A stretch of DNA of 64,000 bases from CAWCXF01 sp963799455 (lineage in GTDB: Bacteria > Pseudomonadota > Alphaproteobacteria > Rhodobacterales > Rhodobacteraceae): assembly GCA_963799455.1 (NCBI GenBank), contig CAWCXF010000008.1:1302001-1366000 (forward strand), read 5' to 3'. Within the stretch, counting starts at the first letter, position 1. Every line of letters starts with the position of its first letter. The translations under genes and the position numbers were made by a program. Positions 17,039 to 25,853 of the stretch are shown here, one piece after another. The notes beneath the pieces are model-generated. The model searched no databases. It saw only the letters and a list, made by a program, of their open reading frames with translations, and was not told where the DNA came from.

Positions 17039-19561
17039 TCAGAGCCACAGGACCTGGCGGCGCAGGTCGAGGTCGTCGCGCAGCGCCTCCGAGGGCCCGG
17101 AATGGATCACCGCGCCGCGCTCCAGCACGACGGTCGAGTCCGACAGCGCCAGCGCCAGGTCGAGATGATGGTCGACGATGACGATCGAGACCTCCTCGCG
17201 CAGCTTGTCGAAGCTCTCGAAGAGCTGCTCGACGATGGTGGGCGCGAGCCCCTCGAACGGCTCGTCGAGCAGCAGCACGCGCACGTCCCCCGACAGCGCG
17301 CGGGCCACCGCCACCATCTGCTGCTCGCCGCCCGACAGGACGTCGGCGGGCGTGTCGATGCGCTCGGCCAGGCGCGGGAAATAGTCGAGGATCCGGTCGA
17401 GATCCCAGTGGACGCCGTTGCCGGTGCGCCTCCGCAGGCGGCCGAGCTCCAGGTTCTGGCCCACCGTCATCCCGGCGAAGAGCCCGCGCCCCTGCGGCAC
17501 GTAGCCGATGCCGAGCCGCGCGATCTCGGCCGAGGGCAGGCCCGCCACGTCGCGCCCCTCGAGCCGCACCGCGCCCGAGGCGGGGGGCGCGATGCCGATC
17601 AGCGTCTTGAGGAGGGTGGACTTGCCCGCCCCGTTGCGGCCCAGCAGCGCCACGACCTCGTGGCGGCGCACCGCCATCGACACGTCGTTCAGGATGTGGC
17701 TCTTGCCGTAGAAGGTGTCGACGCCCTCGACCTCCAGCACGCTCTCGGGGCGCGCGGCGCTCCCGCGGCGGGTGGCGGCGACGGCGGCGCTGCCCGAGCC
17801 GATGTAGACCGCCTGCACCTCGGGGCTGGAGCGGGCGTCCTCGACGGTGCCGTCGACCAGCACGCGGCCCGCGTTCATCACCGTCACCGCGTCGGCGATC
17901 TGGAACACCCGGTCGATGTCGTGCTCCACCAGCAGCACCGGCAGGTCGGCCGAGATCTGCTTGACGATGTCGCCGACGCGCTCGCGCTCGGCGGCGGCGA
18001 GGCCCGCCAGCGGCTCGTCGAGCAGCAGCACCCGCGGCTTGGTGGCGAGCGCGAGCCCCATGTCGAGGAGCCGCTGGCCGCCGTAGGAGAGCGCCCCGGC
18101 CTCGGCGCGCTCCATGCCGGCGAGGCCGAGATAGCCGATCACGTCGCGCGTCTCCTCCTCCACCTGCCCGAGCCCACGCGCGGAGCGCCAGACGTCGAAG
18201 CGGTGCGGGCTGCGGGCCTGGACGGCGAGGCGGACGTTCTCCTCGACGGAGAGCGCCGGGAAGAGGTTCGTGATCTGGAACGACCGCCCGATCCCGGCGT
18301 CCGCCACCGCCTCGGGGCTCGCGCCCGAGATGGCGCGGCCCGCGAGCCGGACGGTCCCCTCGTCGGGCGCGAACATCCCCGAGATGAGGTTGAAGGCCGT
18401 GGTCTTGCCGGCGCCGTTGGGCCCGATCAGCGCGTGCAGCGTCCCGTCGCGCACGGCGATGTCCACGCCGCCCACGGCGCGCGTACCGCCGAAGGACTTG
18501 CCGAGGCCCTCGGCCACCAGGATCGGGCCATCCGTCTGGCCTTCGGGCTTGAGGAAGGCGGGCAGGGGTGCGGCCTGGAGGGTGCGCCCGGCCATCGCCG
18601 CGGCCTCCGTCAGCCGAGGCCGGAACGGCGCCATGACGCGGCGCGCGACGCCGACCAGCCCCTCGGGCGAGAACAGGATGAAGCCGACGAACAGCAGGCC
18701 GAAGAAGAACAGCCAGTGCGGCGTCCAGATCGACAGGAACTCGCGGAACAGCAGGAAGAACAGCGCCCCGAGCGCGGGCCCGAGGAAGGAGCGCATCCCC
18801 CCGATCACCACCATCGCCAGAAGCTCGCCCGAGAACGCGACGCCGAGCGGCTCGGCCGAGGCGAAGCGGTGGTTGAACACCGACAGCGTGCCCGCGAGGC
18901 CCACCACGACGGCCGAGACGACGAAGCCCAGCAGCGTGTAGCGGTAGGTCGAGTAGCCCAGGAACCGCGCGCGCTCCTCATTCTCGCGGATCGCCACCAG
19001 CACGCTGCCCGCGGGCGATCGGTGGAAGCGCCACAGGAGGTGGACGGTGGCGAGGCCGATCGCGGCGACGAGCCAGTAGTAGGCCCGGTCGTCCGCCAGA
19101 TCGAGGCCGAGCACGCGGGGCCGGACGATGCCGCCGAGCCCGCTCTCGCCGCCGGTGAAGCTCGTCCAGCGATAGGCGGTGGCGAAGGCCAGCGCCGTGA
19201 GCGCCAGCGTCAGCAGCGAGAAGTAGACGCCGCGACGGCGCAGGATCAGCGCGCCCACCAGCAGCGCCGCCACGCCGACGAGCGCGACCGAGAAGAGCGC
19301 CGGCAGCGCGATCTGGTCGGCGAAGAGGTGGCGCTGGCTGAGTGCCGCGGCGTAGGCGCCGATGCCGAACCACGCGCCGTGCCCGAACGACACGAGCCCG
19401 GTGTGCCCCACCAGCACGTTGAGCCCCATCGCGGCCATGGCGACGACGACCACGTCGATGGTCGAGCGCAGCGGCAGGCCGAGGAGGTCGAGCGCGAAGG
19501 GCAGCAGGGCGAGCGCCGCGGCGGCGACCAGCAGCGGGGCGTGGGCGCGCGGTCCGCTCAT
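17039..19561 (-). CDS. Branched-chain amino acid-type ABC transporter, LivM-LivG-LivF triple fusion
   Basis: 840 residues in one uninterrupted frame. Residues 1-310 are a LivM permease (NVLVGHTGLVSFGHGAWFGI, many membrane spans). Residues 345-590 are a LivG ATPase with Walker A GPNGAGKTT (380-388), signature LSYGGQ (491-496) and Walker B VLLLDEP. Residues 605-840 are a LivF ATPase with GRNGAGKST (641-649), LSGGEQQ (742-748) and VLLLDEPFEGLAP. LivM-LivG fusions are known; joining LivF as well is less usual. Its ATG overlaps the LivH stop by 4 nt. Together with LivH and the upstream binding protein it forms a complete importer, here probably for a carboxylate or amide rather than a standard amino acid. 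Confidence 0.9.
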   Translation of the reverse strand: MSGPRAHAPLLVAAAALALLPFALDLLGLPLRSTIDVVVVAMAAMGLNVLVGHTGLVSFGHGAWFGIGAYAAALSQRHLFADQIALPALFSVALVGVAALLVGALILRRRGVYFSLLTLALTALAFATAYRWTSFTGGESGLGGIVRPRVLGLDLADDRAYYWLVAAIGLATVHLLWRFHRSPAGSVLVAIRENEERARFLGYSTYRYTLLGFVVSAVVVGLAGTLSVFNHRFASAEPLGVAFSGELLAMVVIGGMRSFLGPALGALFFLLFREFLSIWTPHWLFFFGLLFVGFILFSPEGLVGVARRVMAPFRPRLTEAAAMAGRTLQAAPLPAFLKPEGQTDGPILVAEGLGKSFGGTRAVGGVDIAVRDGTLHALIGPNGAGKTTAFNLISGMFAPDEGTVRLAGRAISGASPEAVADAGIGRSFQITNLFPALSVEENVRLAVQARSPHRFDVWRSARGLGQVEEETRDVIGYLGLAGMERAEAGALSYGGQRLLDMGLALATKPRVLLLDEPLAGLAAAERERVGDIVKQISADLPVLLVEHDIDRVFQIADAVTVMNAGRVLVDGTVEDARSSPEVQAVYIGSGSAAVAATRRGSAARPESVLEVEGVDTFYGKSHILNDVSMAVRRHEVVALLGRNGAGKSTLLKTLIGIAPPASGAVRLEGRDVAGLPSAEIARLGIGYVPQGRGLFAGMTVGQNLELGRLRRRTGNGVHWDLDRILDYFPRLAERIDTPADVLSGGEQQMVAVARALSGDVRVLLLDEPFEGLAPTIVEQLFESFDKLREEVSIVIVDHHLDLALALSDSTVVLERGAVIHSGPSEALRDDLDLRRQVLWL

Positions 19562-20433
19562 TCGAAGCGCTGGATGCGCTCGCCCAGCAGGCCGCGCGGG
19601 CGCAGCAGCAGGACGAGCGCCATCAGGAGGTAGATCGAGGCCTCGCCGGCCGGCGGGAAGAAGTAGATCGTCACGCCCCGCACGACGCCCACCAGCACCG
19701 CGGCCAGGATCACGCCCCAGAACGAGCCCAGGCCCCCGATCACCACCACCACGAAGGCGGCCGTCAGGATCTCGGCGCCCATCGCCGGATGCACGCCCGA
19801 GATCGGCGCCAGCAGCACGCCCGCCAGCCCCGCGAGCCCCAGCGCGAGCGCGACGATCGCGGTCATGTAGGGCTGGAGCGAGATCCCGAGGCTGCCCACC
19901 ATGTCGGGATCCTGCACGCCCGCGCGCACGACGCGGCCGAAGGCGGTGCGGTAGACCAGGAACCAGGTCGCCGTCACCGCGGCGAGCGCCACGCCCAGGA
20001 TGATCAGCCGGTAGCGCGAGTAGAGGAAGTCGCCGACGATCACCGTGCCGCTCAGGGCGGGCGGGATCGAGAACGGCAGCGGCGCCGCGCCGAAGAGGAT
20101 GCGCAGGCTCTGCTCGATCACCATGGCGAGCCCGAAGGTCAAGAGCAGGCTCAGCACCGGGTCGGAGCGGTAGAAGCGGCGGAACAGCAGCCGCTCGACC
20201 GCCACGCCGATCAGCGCCACCAGCGCCGGCGAGGCGACCAAGGCGCCTGCGAAGCCGATCCTGGGCGCGAGCAGCACGGCGAGGTAGGCGCCGATCGCGT
20301 AGAAGGCGCCGTGCGCGAGGTTGACGATGCCGCCGAGCGAGAAGATCAGCGACAGCCCCAGCGCGATCAGCAGGTAGTAGGCGCCGACGAGGAGCCCGTT
20401 CAGCACCTGCTCCAGCAAGAAGACGATCTGCAC
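19558..20433 (-). CDS. livH: LivH-type ABC transporter permease
   Basis: 291 residues starting at a GTG (20433). The inner-membrane subunit has FLLEQVLNGLLVGAYYLLIA, LSLIFSLGGIVNLAHGAFYA, FGLAMVIEQSLRILFG, GSLGISLQPYMTAIVALAL and VVVIGGLGSFWG, the normal LivH pattern. The stop overlaps the LivMGF start. The gap to the binding-protein gene is 100 nt. It is intact. Confidence 0.9.
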   Translation of the reverse strand: MQIVFLLEQVLNGLLVGAYYLLIALGLSLIFSLGGIVNLAHGAFYAIGAYLAVLLAPRIGFAGALVASPALVALIGVAVERLLFRRFYRSDPVLSLLLTFGLAMVIEQSLRILFGAAPLPFSIPPALSGTVIVGDFLYSRYRLIILGVALAAVTATWFLVYRTAFGRVVRAGVQDPDMVGSLGISLQPYMTAIVALALGLAGLAGVLLAPISGVHPAMGAEILTAAFVVVVIGGLGSFWGVILAAVLVGVVRGVTIYFFPPAGEASIYLLMALVLLLRPRGLLGERIQRFE

Positions 20434-20533
20434 GCGGGCTCGACCTCGTGAAGCGGTGTGGGGGGCCGGCAGGTGGTGCAGGCCCCGATCTAGCTGTCCC
20501 GGCGCGCCGGATGCGTCCCGTGGGCGGGCGGCG

Positions 20534-21784
20534 CTAGACGGTCATCGCGCAGATGCCGTCCTTGTCGGGCGCCAGGGTCTCGAGGTCGGCCCCCGCCTCG
20601 GGCACGACGCCGAGCGGCTGGTAGATGTCGAAGCGGTCCTCCATCTGGTCCACCGTCTTGCCGCGCACGGCGTACATCTCCTGGATCATCTGGTTGTCGT
20701 AGTCGCGGAAGTATCCGGGGCGGCCCTTCAGGACATCGAACTCGGCCCCCGTCCGCAGGTGGTCCGACAGCTCGGTGGAGTCGGTCGACTGCGTCTCCTC
20801 CATCGCGCGGGCGACGATCTTGAGCGCGTTGTAGTCGCCCCAGGACTGGTTGTCGGGCAGGCGGTCGTAGGCCGCCCGGAAGGCCTCGACATAGGCCTGC
20901 GCGCCGGGCTCCTCGACCTCGTGGTGCCACACGATCGGCCAGATGCCCGAGAACGCGCCCTCGCCCGCGCCCCAGGCGACCACGGTGTCGAAGCCGAAGC
21001 CCGCGAGCGGGAAGGGCAGGCCGAACTCGGCATACTGCTTGATGAAGTTGGTGATCTGGTTGCCGGCGAGGTTCGACACCACCAGGTCGGGCTGCGCCTG
21101 GCGGATCTTGAGGATGTAGGGGCTGAAGTCGGTGGCGTCGGTGGGCACCAGCTCGTCGCCGGCGAACTCGCCGCCCTGCTCCTCCATGAAGCGGCGCGCG
21201 ACCGACAAAAGGTCGTGGCCGAAGGCGTAGTCGGCCGTCAGCGAATACCACTTCTTGCCGCGCACCAGGTCGGCCTGGAGCAGGTAGCTGCCGCAGGCCT
21301 TGACCATCATCGAGTTCGCGGCCTCGACGTGGAACATGTAGGGGTTGCAGCTCGCCCCGCGCAGCTCGTCGGAGTTGCACCCCGTGTTGACGAAGATGCG
21401 CTTCTCGCGGTCGGCGATCTGGCCGATGGCGAGGCCCGAGGCCGAGGAGATCTCGCCGATCAGCAGCGCCGCGCCGTCCCGCGACAGGAGCCGCTCAGCC
21501 TTGGCCGAGGCGGTCTGCGGGTTGACCGAGTCCTCCATCACCAGCTCGATCTGGCGGCCCATCACGCCGCCCTGCGCGTTGATCTCGTCGGCCGCCAGAC
21601 GCACGCCCATCTGCGCGTATTCTCCCAAGGGGCCCAGGAACCCCGTCAGCGGCGTCAGGTGGCCCAGGCGGATCGGCCCCTCCTGCGCGCGCAGGATCGC
21701 CGGCGCGCCGAGCGTGGCCGCGAGCGCGGTGCCTGCCGCGCCCGTCAGGAGCGTCCGGCGGGGGAGGGCTGTCGAGGGGGGCAT
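20534..21784 (-). CDS. Periplasmic substrate-binding protein of Liv/urea-type ABC transporter
   Basis: 416 residues with a twin-arginine-like signal (PRRTLLTGAAGTALAATLGA). The mature type I periplasmic-binding fold shows IRLGHLTPLTGFLGPLGEYA, RLAADEINAQGGVMGRQIEL, ISSASGLAIGQIADREKRIF and ADYAFGHDLLSVARRFMEEQ. A pair of cysteines lies near NTGCNSDELRGASC. It is the first gene of the minus-strand operon; start at 21784 after GGAAGGAGACGCCC. A GTTATC palindrome lies 58 nt upstream in the shared promoter with the GntR gene. Confidence 0.9.
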   Translation of the reverse strand: MPPSTALPRRTLLTGAAGTALAATLGAPAILRAQEGPIRLGHLTPLTGFLGPLGEYAQMGVRLAADEINAQGGVMGRQIELVMEDSVNPQTASAKAERLLSRDGAALLIGEISSASGLAIGQIADREKRIFVNTGCNSDELRGASCNPYMFHVEAANSMMVKACGSYLLQADLVRGKKWYSLTADYAFGHDLLSVARRFMEEQGGEFAGDELVPTDATDFSPYILKIRQAQPDLVVSNLAGNQITNFIKQYAEFGLPFPLAGFGFDTVVAWGAGEGAFSGIWPIVWHHEVEEPGAQAYVEAFRAAYDRLPDNQSWGDYNALKIVARAMEETQSTDSTELSDHLRTGAEFDVLKGRPGYFRDYDNQMIQEMYAVRGKTVDQMEDRFDIYQPLGVVPEAGADLETLAPDKDGICAMTV

Positions 21785-21841
21785 GGGCGTCTCCTTCCCT
21801 GGAGGCGGGCGTCACGGGCGGTCCGAGAGTTGTCGTGATCT

Positions 21842-21856
21842 GTTATCACGGATAAC
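21842..21856. promoter_or_regulatory. Probable GntR operator
   Basis: GTTATCacgGATAAC is a perfect dyad with a 3-nt spacer. It lies between the divergent transporter operon (start 21784) and the GntR regulator (start 21908). Position and symmetry fit a FadR/FCD-subfamily operator controlling both directions. Use is inferred. Confidence 0.65.
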
Positions 21857-21907
21857 GCTAGCGTGATTTGCAGCGCGCTGTCGAGACGGAAGGAGGCGCC
21901 CGCGCCG

Positions 21908-22603
21908 ATGGACCCCCCGCTCCGCGAGTTCGAGCCGATCCGGCGCGAGACCCTGGGCGACCAGGTCTACGCGGCGCTGCGCGACCGTCTCGCGGCCGGC
22001 GAGATGGAGCCGGGCCAGCGGCTGTCGCTGCGCTCGGTGGGGGAGTCGCTCGGCGTGTCGGTGATGCCCGTGCGCGAGGCGGTGACGCGGCTGGTGGCGG
22101 ACGGGGCGCTCGACGTGCTGCCGAACCGCGCGATCCGGGTGCCCGAGATGACGCTGCCGAAGTTCCGCGAGCTGACGGTCGTGCGCGAGGCGGTCGAGGG
22201 GTTCGCGGCCGAGCGCGCGGCCGTCATGCGCGCCGAGCCCGACCTCATGGCGATCCGTCGGCACGAGGCGGCGTTCCGGCGGGCGGCGGGCACGGCCCCT
22301 CCGGACGCGCCGGCGGCGGTCCGGGCCAACCGCGACCTTCACTTCGCGGTCTACGCCGCGGCCGGGCTGCCGACGCTGAGGACGATCATCGAGGGGCTTT
22401 GGCTCAGGATCGGGCCGGTGCTCAACGTCGACATGCGCGCCTCGCCCGCCCGGCTCGCCGGCGGGGGGGCGCAGGCGTGCCACTCGCGGCTCGTGGAGGC
22501 CATCGCGGCGTCCGACCCCGCGGGCGCGCGCGCCGCGCTCGTGGACGACATCGAGGGGGCCGCGGCGTTCATCGAGCGCAGCGGGCGGCTGCCGGAACGG
22601 TAG
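21908..22603 (+). CDS. GntR-family (FadR/FCD) transcriptional regulator
   Basis: 231 residues from MDPPLREFEPIRRETLGDQV. An N-terminal winged helix (DQVYAALRDRLAAGEMEPGQ, then SVGESLGVSVMPVREAVTRL) is followed by an all-helical FCD ligand domain with HEAAF, ANRDLHFAVYAAAG and ACHSRLVEAIAASD, whose histidines and Asp usually bind a metal. The start at 21908 is chosen for alignment with the family; an earlier in-frame ATG lies at 21863. It is divergent from the transporter/BKACE operon and 13 nt upstream of a dehydrogenase, so it is probably the local regulator with a substrate-derived ligand. Confidence 0.88.
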   Translation: MDPPLREFEPIRRETLGDQVYAALRDRLAAGEMEPGQRLSLRSVGESLGVSVMPVREAVTRLVADGALDVLPNRAIRVPEMTLPKFRELTVVREAVEGFAAERAAVMRAEPDLMAIRRHEAAFRRAAGTAPPDAPAAVRANRDLHFAVYAAAGLPTLRTIIEGLWLRIGPVLNVDMRASPARLAGGGAQACHSRLVEAIAASDPAGARAALVDDIEGAAAFIERSGRLPER

Positions 22604-22616
22604 GAGCGACAAGGGC

Positions 22617-23393
22617 ATGGATCTGAACCTCGACGGCGCGCGCGTGCTGGTCACGGCCGGGGCGGGCGGGATCGGGCGCGAGATCGCCCGCGCCTTCCTG
22701 CGCGAAGGCGCGCGCGTGCATGTCTGCGACATCGACCGCGCGGCGCTCGACGCGCTGGCCGCCGAGGGGGGCGAGCTGTCGGTCTCGGTCTGCGACGTGG
22801 CCGACCGCGAGGCGGTCGGGCGGATGGTCGAGGCCGCCCTGGCCGCCCTGGGCGGGCTCGACGTGCTCGTCAACAACGCGGGCGTGGCGGGGCCGACCGG
22901 GCGGGCGGAGGACATCCATCCCGAGGACTGGGACCGCTGCCTCGAGGTCTGCCTGACCTCGCAGTTCAACGTCGCGCGCCTGGCGATCCCGCACCTGAAG
23001 GAGAGCGCGAACGCCTCGATCGTCAACCTCTCCTCGGCCGCGGGCCGGCTGGGCTTCGCGCTGCGCACGCCCTACGCGGCGGCGAAGTGGGGCGTCGTGG
23101 GCTTCACCAAGTCGCTCGCGATCGAGCTGGGCGAGTTCGGGATCCGCGTGAACGCCATCCTCCCCGGCATCGTCGAGGGCGACCGGATCCGCCGGGTCTT
23201 CGAGAGCAAGGCCCAGGTCCGGGGCGTCCCGGCCGTCGAGGTCGAGCAGGAGGCGCTGGCCCGCGTCTCGCTGCGCACGCTCGTCACCGCGACTCAGATC
23301 GCCGATCAGGTGCTTCTGCTGTGCTCTGGGCGAGGGCGCACGATCTCGGGTCAGGCCGTCTCGGTCTGCGGCGACCTGCGCGATCTGGTGTGA
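22617..23393 (+). CDS. Short-chain dehydrogenase/reductase
   Basis: 258 residues. Classical SDR: NAD(P) motif TAGAGGIGREIARAF, LDVLVNNAGVAG, NLSSAAGRLGFALRTPYAAAKWG with catalytic Ser and YxxxK, and NAILPGIVEGDRIRRVFESK. The closest general type is FabG-like or 3-hydroxy acid oxidoreductases that act on small hydroxy acids. It is co-transcribed with the GntR regulator (13-nt gap) and may carry out an alternative oxidation in the same pathway. It is intact. Confidence 0.88.
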   Translation: MDLNLDGARVLVTAGAGGIGREIARAFLREGARVHVCDIDRAALDALAAEGGELSVSVCDVADREAVGRMVEAALAALGGLDVLVNNAGVAGPTGRAEDIHPEDWDRCLEVCLTSQFNVARLAIPHLKESANASIVNLSSAAGRLGFALRTPYAAAKWGVVGFTKSLAIELGEFGIRVNAILPGIVEGDRIRRVFESKAQVRGVPAVEVEQEALARVSLRTLVTATQIADQVLLLCSGRGRTISGQAVSVCGDLRDLV

Positions 23394-23499
23394 TCCGCCG
23401 CACGGGGGAAGCGGCTCGATGGGCGTGGGCGTCCGTCGTCGGATGATCCAAGGCGGGCGGGGCGGCTCGGGGGCGCGGGGTCGGGGTCCATCTGGGGGT

Positions 23500-24643
23500 G
23501 GGGTTCGGGCGGCGCGTGCGTGGTGGTGCGAGCGGCGCCTGGCCAGGGTCTGGCGCTCGATCCGGGCCCGCTCGGCGAGGCTGGCCCCGCCGCGGCCGAG
23601 GCAGGCGCCGGCCGGGGCGGGGTTGGCGAGGCTCTCGTGGGCGCGGGCGCGGCTGGTGCGCTCGACGAAGGCGCCGACCTGCTCGCTCGAGAGCCCCCGG
23701 CAGGTCGTGGCGATCGAGCAAGGTGGGGAGGATCGGGGGACGATCCGGGGGGGGTCGTGTCCCCGACGAACGGTCTCGAGCGTCTGGTGCCGGCGCTGGA
23801 TCCTGCCCTGCCCTGCGTCTGGGGGTGCCGGGGGAGCGCGGGCGCCCCGGATGGGGGTCGGGCCCTTGTCCTGCAGCCACTCCGCGAGGTCCCCGGCGAC
23901 GGTGCCCGAGCCGTTGTCGGTGAGCAGCCGCGGGGAGCAGCCGCGGGGAGCAGCCGCGGGGAGCAGCCGCGGGGAGCAGCCGCGGGGAGCAGCCGCGGGC
24001 GGTGGACGACGGTGACCCGGTCGAGCCCAAAGGCCGCCGGCGCGGGTCGAGCCCGGCCGTGACGTCGCCCGCGCGCATGGTGGCGCGGGGCTCCCAGGCC
24101 ACCACGGACCGCGCGACGCCGTCGAGCGCCGTGGAAAGGCGGTGCCAGCCCCAGCCTGCGTGGCCTCGAGGGTGGCGAAGTCGCTCGGACCAGAGCCGGT
24201 CGGGGGCCGTGGTCTCGTCGCGGAACTCGTCGGCCGCCTCGACGAGGAGTGTCGGGCCGGGCTGGTGGTCAGGTCGCGCGCCTTCAGGGGACGGCCCCCG
24301 TTCGTCGCGGGAACGGCCCCCCGGACCGCTTCCCGGTCCTGCCCACCTCGGAGACGAAGCACTCCTCTTCGTCCGTGAAGCGCACCGCCATCTCGCGGGG
24401 CGACAGCTCGGGCCGCTCGAGCGCCAGCACGACCACCTTGGAGCGGGGGACGCGGCCCCACGCGGCTGGGCCGGGAGGGGCGGTCCTCGAGCGCCTCGGG
24501 GCGCCCCCGGTCTGGTGGAGCCCGCACCAGCGGTGGAAGGTGGCCCGCGGGATGCCGAGCGTCTCCAGGCCCCGCCGGACCGGCAGAGGGGAGCGCGCGA
24601 CCAGGCGGACGATCTCGGCCTTCTCCGAGGCGGGGCGCCTCAT
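23500..24643 (-). pseudogene. IS3-family transposase remnant
   Basis: Reads MRRPASEKAEIVRLVARSPL, GIPRATFHRWC, LSPREMAVRFTDEEE, then in other frames LLTDNGSGTVAGDLAEWLQD with KGPTPIRGA, VGAFVERTSRARAHESLANP and ERARIERQTLARRR. This order is a fused IS3-family orfAB transposase. Frameshifts and a 13-bp tandem array (23924-24000) break it. Confidence 0.75.
23924..24000. repeat. 13-bp tandem repeat, about six copies
   Basis: The unit GCAGCCGCGGGGA is repeated head to tail about 5.9 times with no mismatches until the last base. It lies inside the IS3 transposase remnant, just before the codons for the catalytic DNGSG motif, where the family has no repeat. Confidence 0.95.
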
Positions 24644-24665
24644 GCGTCGTCCTCCCCCTCCCCGC

Positions 24666-25604
24666 TCATGCTCTTCCGAGCAGCCGGCTCTTGAGAGGTA
24701 AGCGTCCACCTCCACCGCCCAGCGCTTGAGCGACGAGAAGCGGAGCTATGCGCGTCAGCAGCGCGTTCGCGGCCTCGTAGAGCGCGGTGCGCACGCCGGC
24801 GTCGCCGGCCTTGGTGATCGAGCCGGCGGAGTCGGCCTCGCCAGACTGGTGACGCTTCGGCGTCAGGCCGAAGCAGGCGCCGAGCATCTTCGACCTTGCG
24901 AAGCGGCCGGGAGCGTCGACGCCCGTCCGGTCGGTGAGCGACACGGGTGGCGCCCACGCCGGGCACCGTCGTCAGCCTCCGGCACAGCTCGTCCTCGCGC
25001 GCGATCGCGCGCGTGCGCTTGTGGAGCACGGCCAGCTCGCGCCGCGAGCCGCGTCGCGGGCGCGCAGCATCGGCCGCATGGCGGCCTCCAGAATCGCACG
25101 GCCGCCGACCAGGGTGAGCACCCGCTCCTCGAACCGGCCGCGCGTGGTGGCGCCCCTCTTCGGCCCGAAGCCCCGCAGGAGCCCGCGCATCGCCTGCTCA
25201 AGGTCGATCAGCGTCTGCTGAAGCCGCTTGCGCGCCGCCAGCAGCGCGCGCACCTCCTGCGAGCGCGCCGACTTGCGGTGGACCGGGCGTGACCTGCCCA
25301 TGCGCAGGAGCTGCGCGATGCCGCGTGCGCAGCACAGGTCGGTCTTCACCGCCATCGCCGAGAGCGCCTTGACCTGCCGCGTCTCGAGCAGCGCCACCTC
25401 GTGGCCGGACGCCTTCAGCCCGTCGTGGAGCCACGCCGACAGCGGACCCGCCTCGAGCCCGACGGACGCGATCGGCACGTCGAGCTCGGCGATGAAGCCG
25501 ACCAGCACCTCCGGCTCGCCCGCGACCTTCGCCTCGCGCACGACGGCGCCGGCGGCGTCGAGGACGCACACGCGGCTCAGCTCCAGCGAGACGTCGATGC
25601 CCAC
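24666..25604 (-). pseudogene. IS110-family transposase remnant
   Basis: Starts MGIDVSLELSRVCVLDAAGA with SVGLEAGPLSAWLHDGL and AVKTDLCCARGIAQLLRMG, then shifts frame near 25000 into LCRRLTTVPGVG and again into CFGLTPKRHQSGEADSAG and GDAGVRTALYEAANALL. The C-terminus is lost at about 24700, where the IS3 remnant begins. It is a third, different IS110 subtype in the window. Confidence 0.75.
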
Positions 25605-25853
25605 GTCGTGCTCCCTGCTCGTCCCTCCTCCATCGCCGCAGCCCCGCCATCGGAGCCGATGCCGCCACCATGAGAGACGAGCCCCCGGACGCCCACCGCC
25701 CGAAACGGCCCATGACGGCCTCTGCTCAGAGCCCTCTCCTACTCAGAGCCCTCTCCTCGCCGCCGGCATCGTGCCGGTCTCGCGCGGATCATCCACTCAC
25801 CGCCCCCGTCCGGATCTCCCAGGCCACCTCTCACATTGGCGAGAGCGGCTACG
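25605..25853. other. Intergenic DNA after guanine deaminase
   Basis: No gene is supported. It contains a 16-bp direct duplication with a period of 17 bp (25725-25757). Confidence 0.5.

Noticed and set aside
16322..19633. A plus-strand open frame of about 1100 codons opposite the LivMGF fusion and dehydrogenase
   Set aside because: It is antisense to genes with clear domain motifs. It is Arg/His/Asp-rich without family signals, and GC-rich codon bias explains its length.
23924..24000. Regular short repeats considered as a CRISPR array
   Set aside because: The 13-bp units abut with no spacers and lie inside a transposase remnant; no cas genes are nearby.
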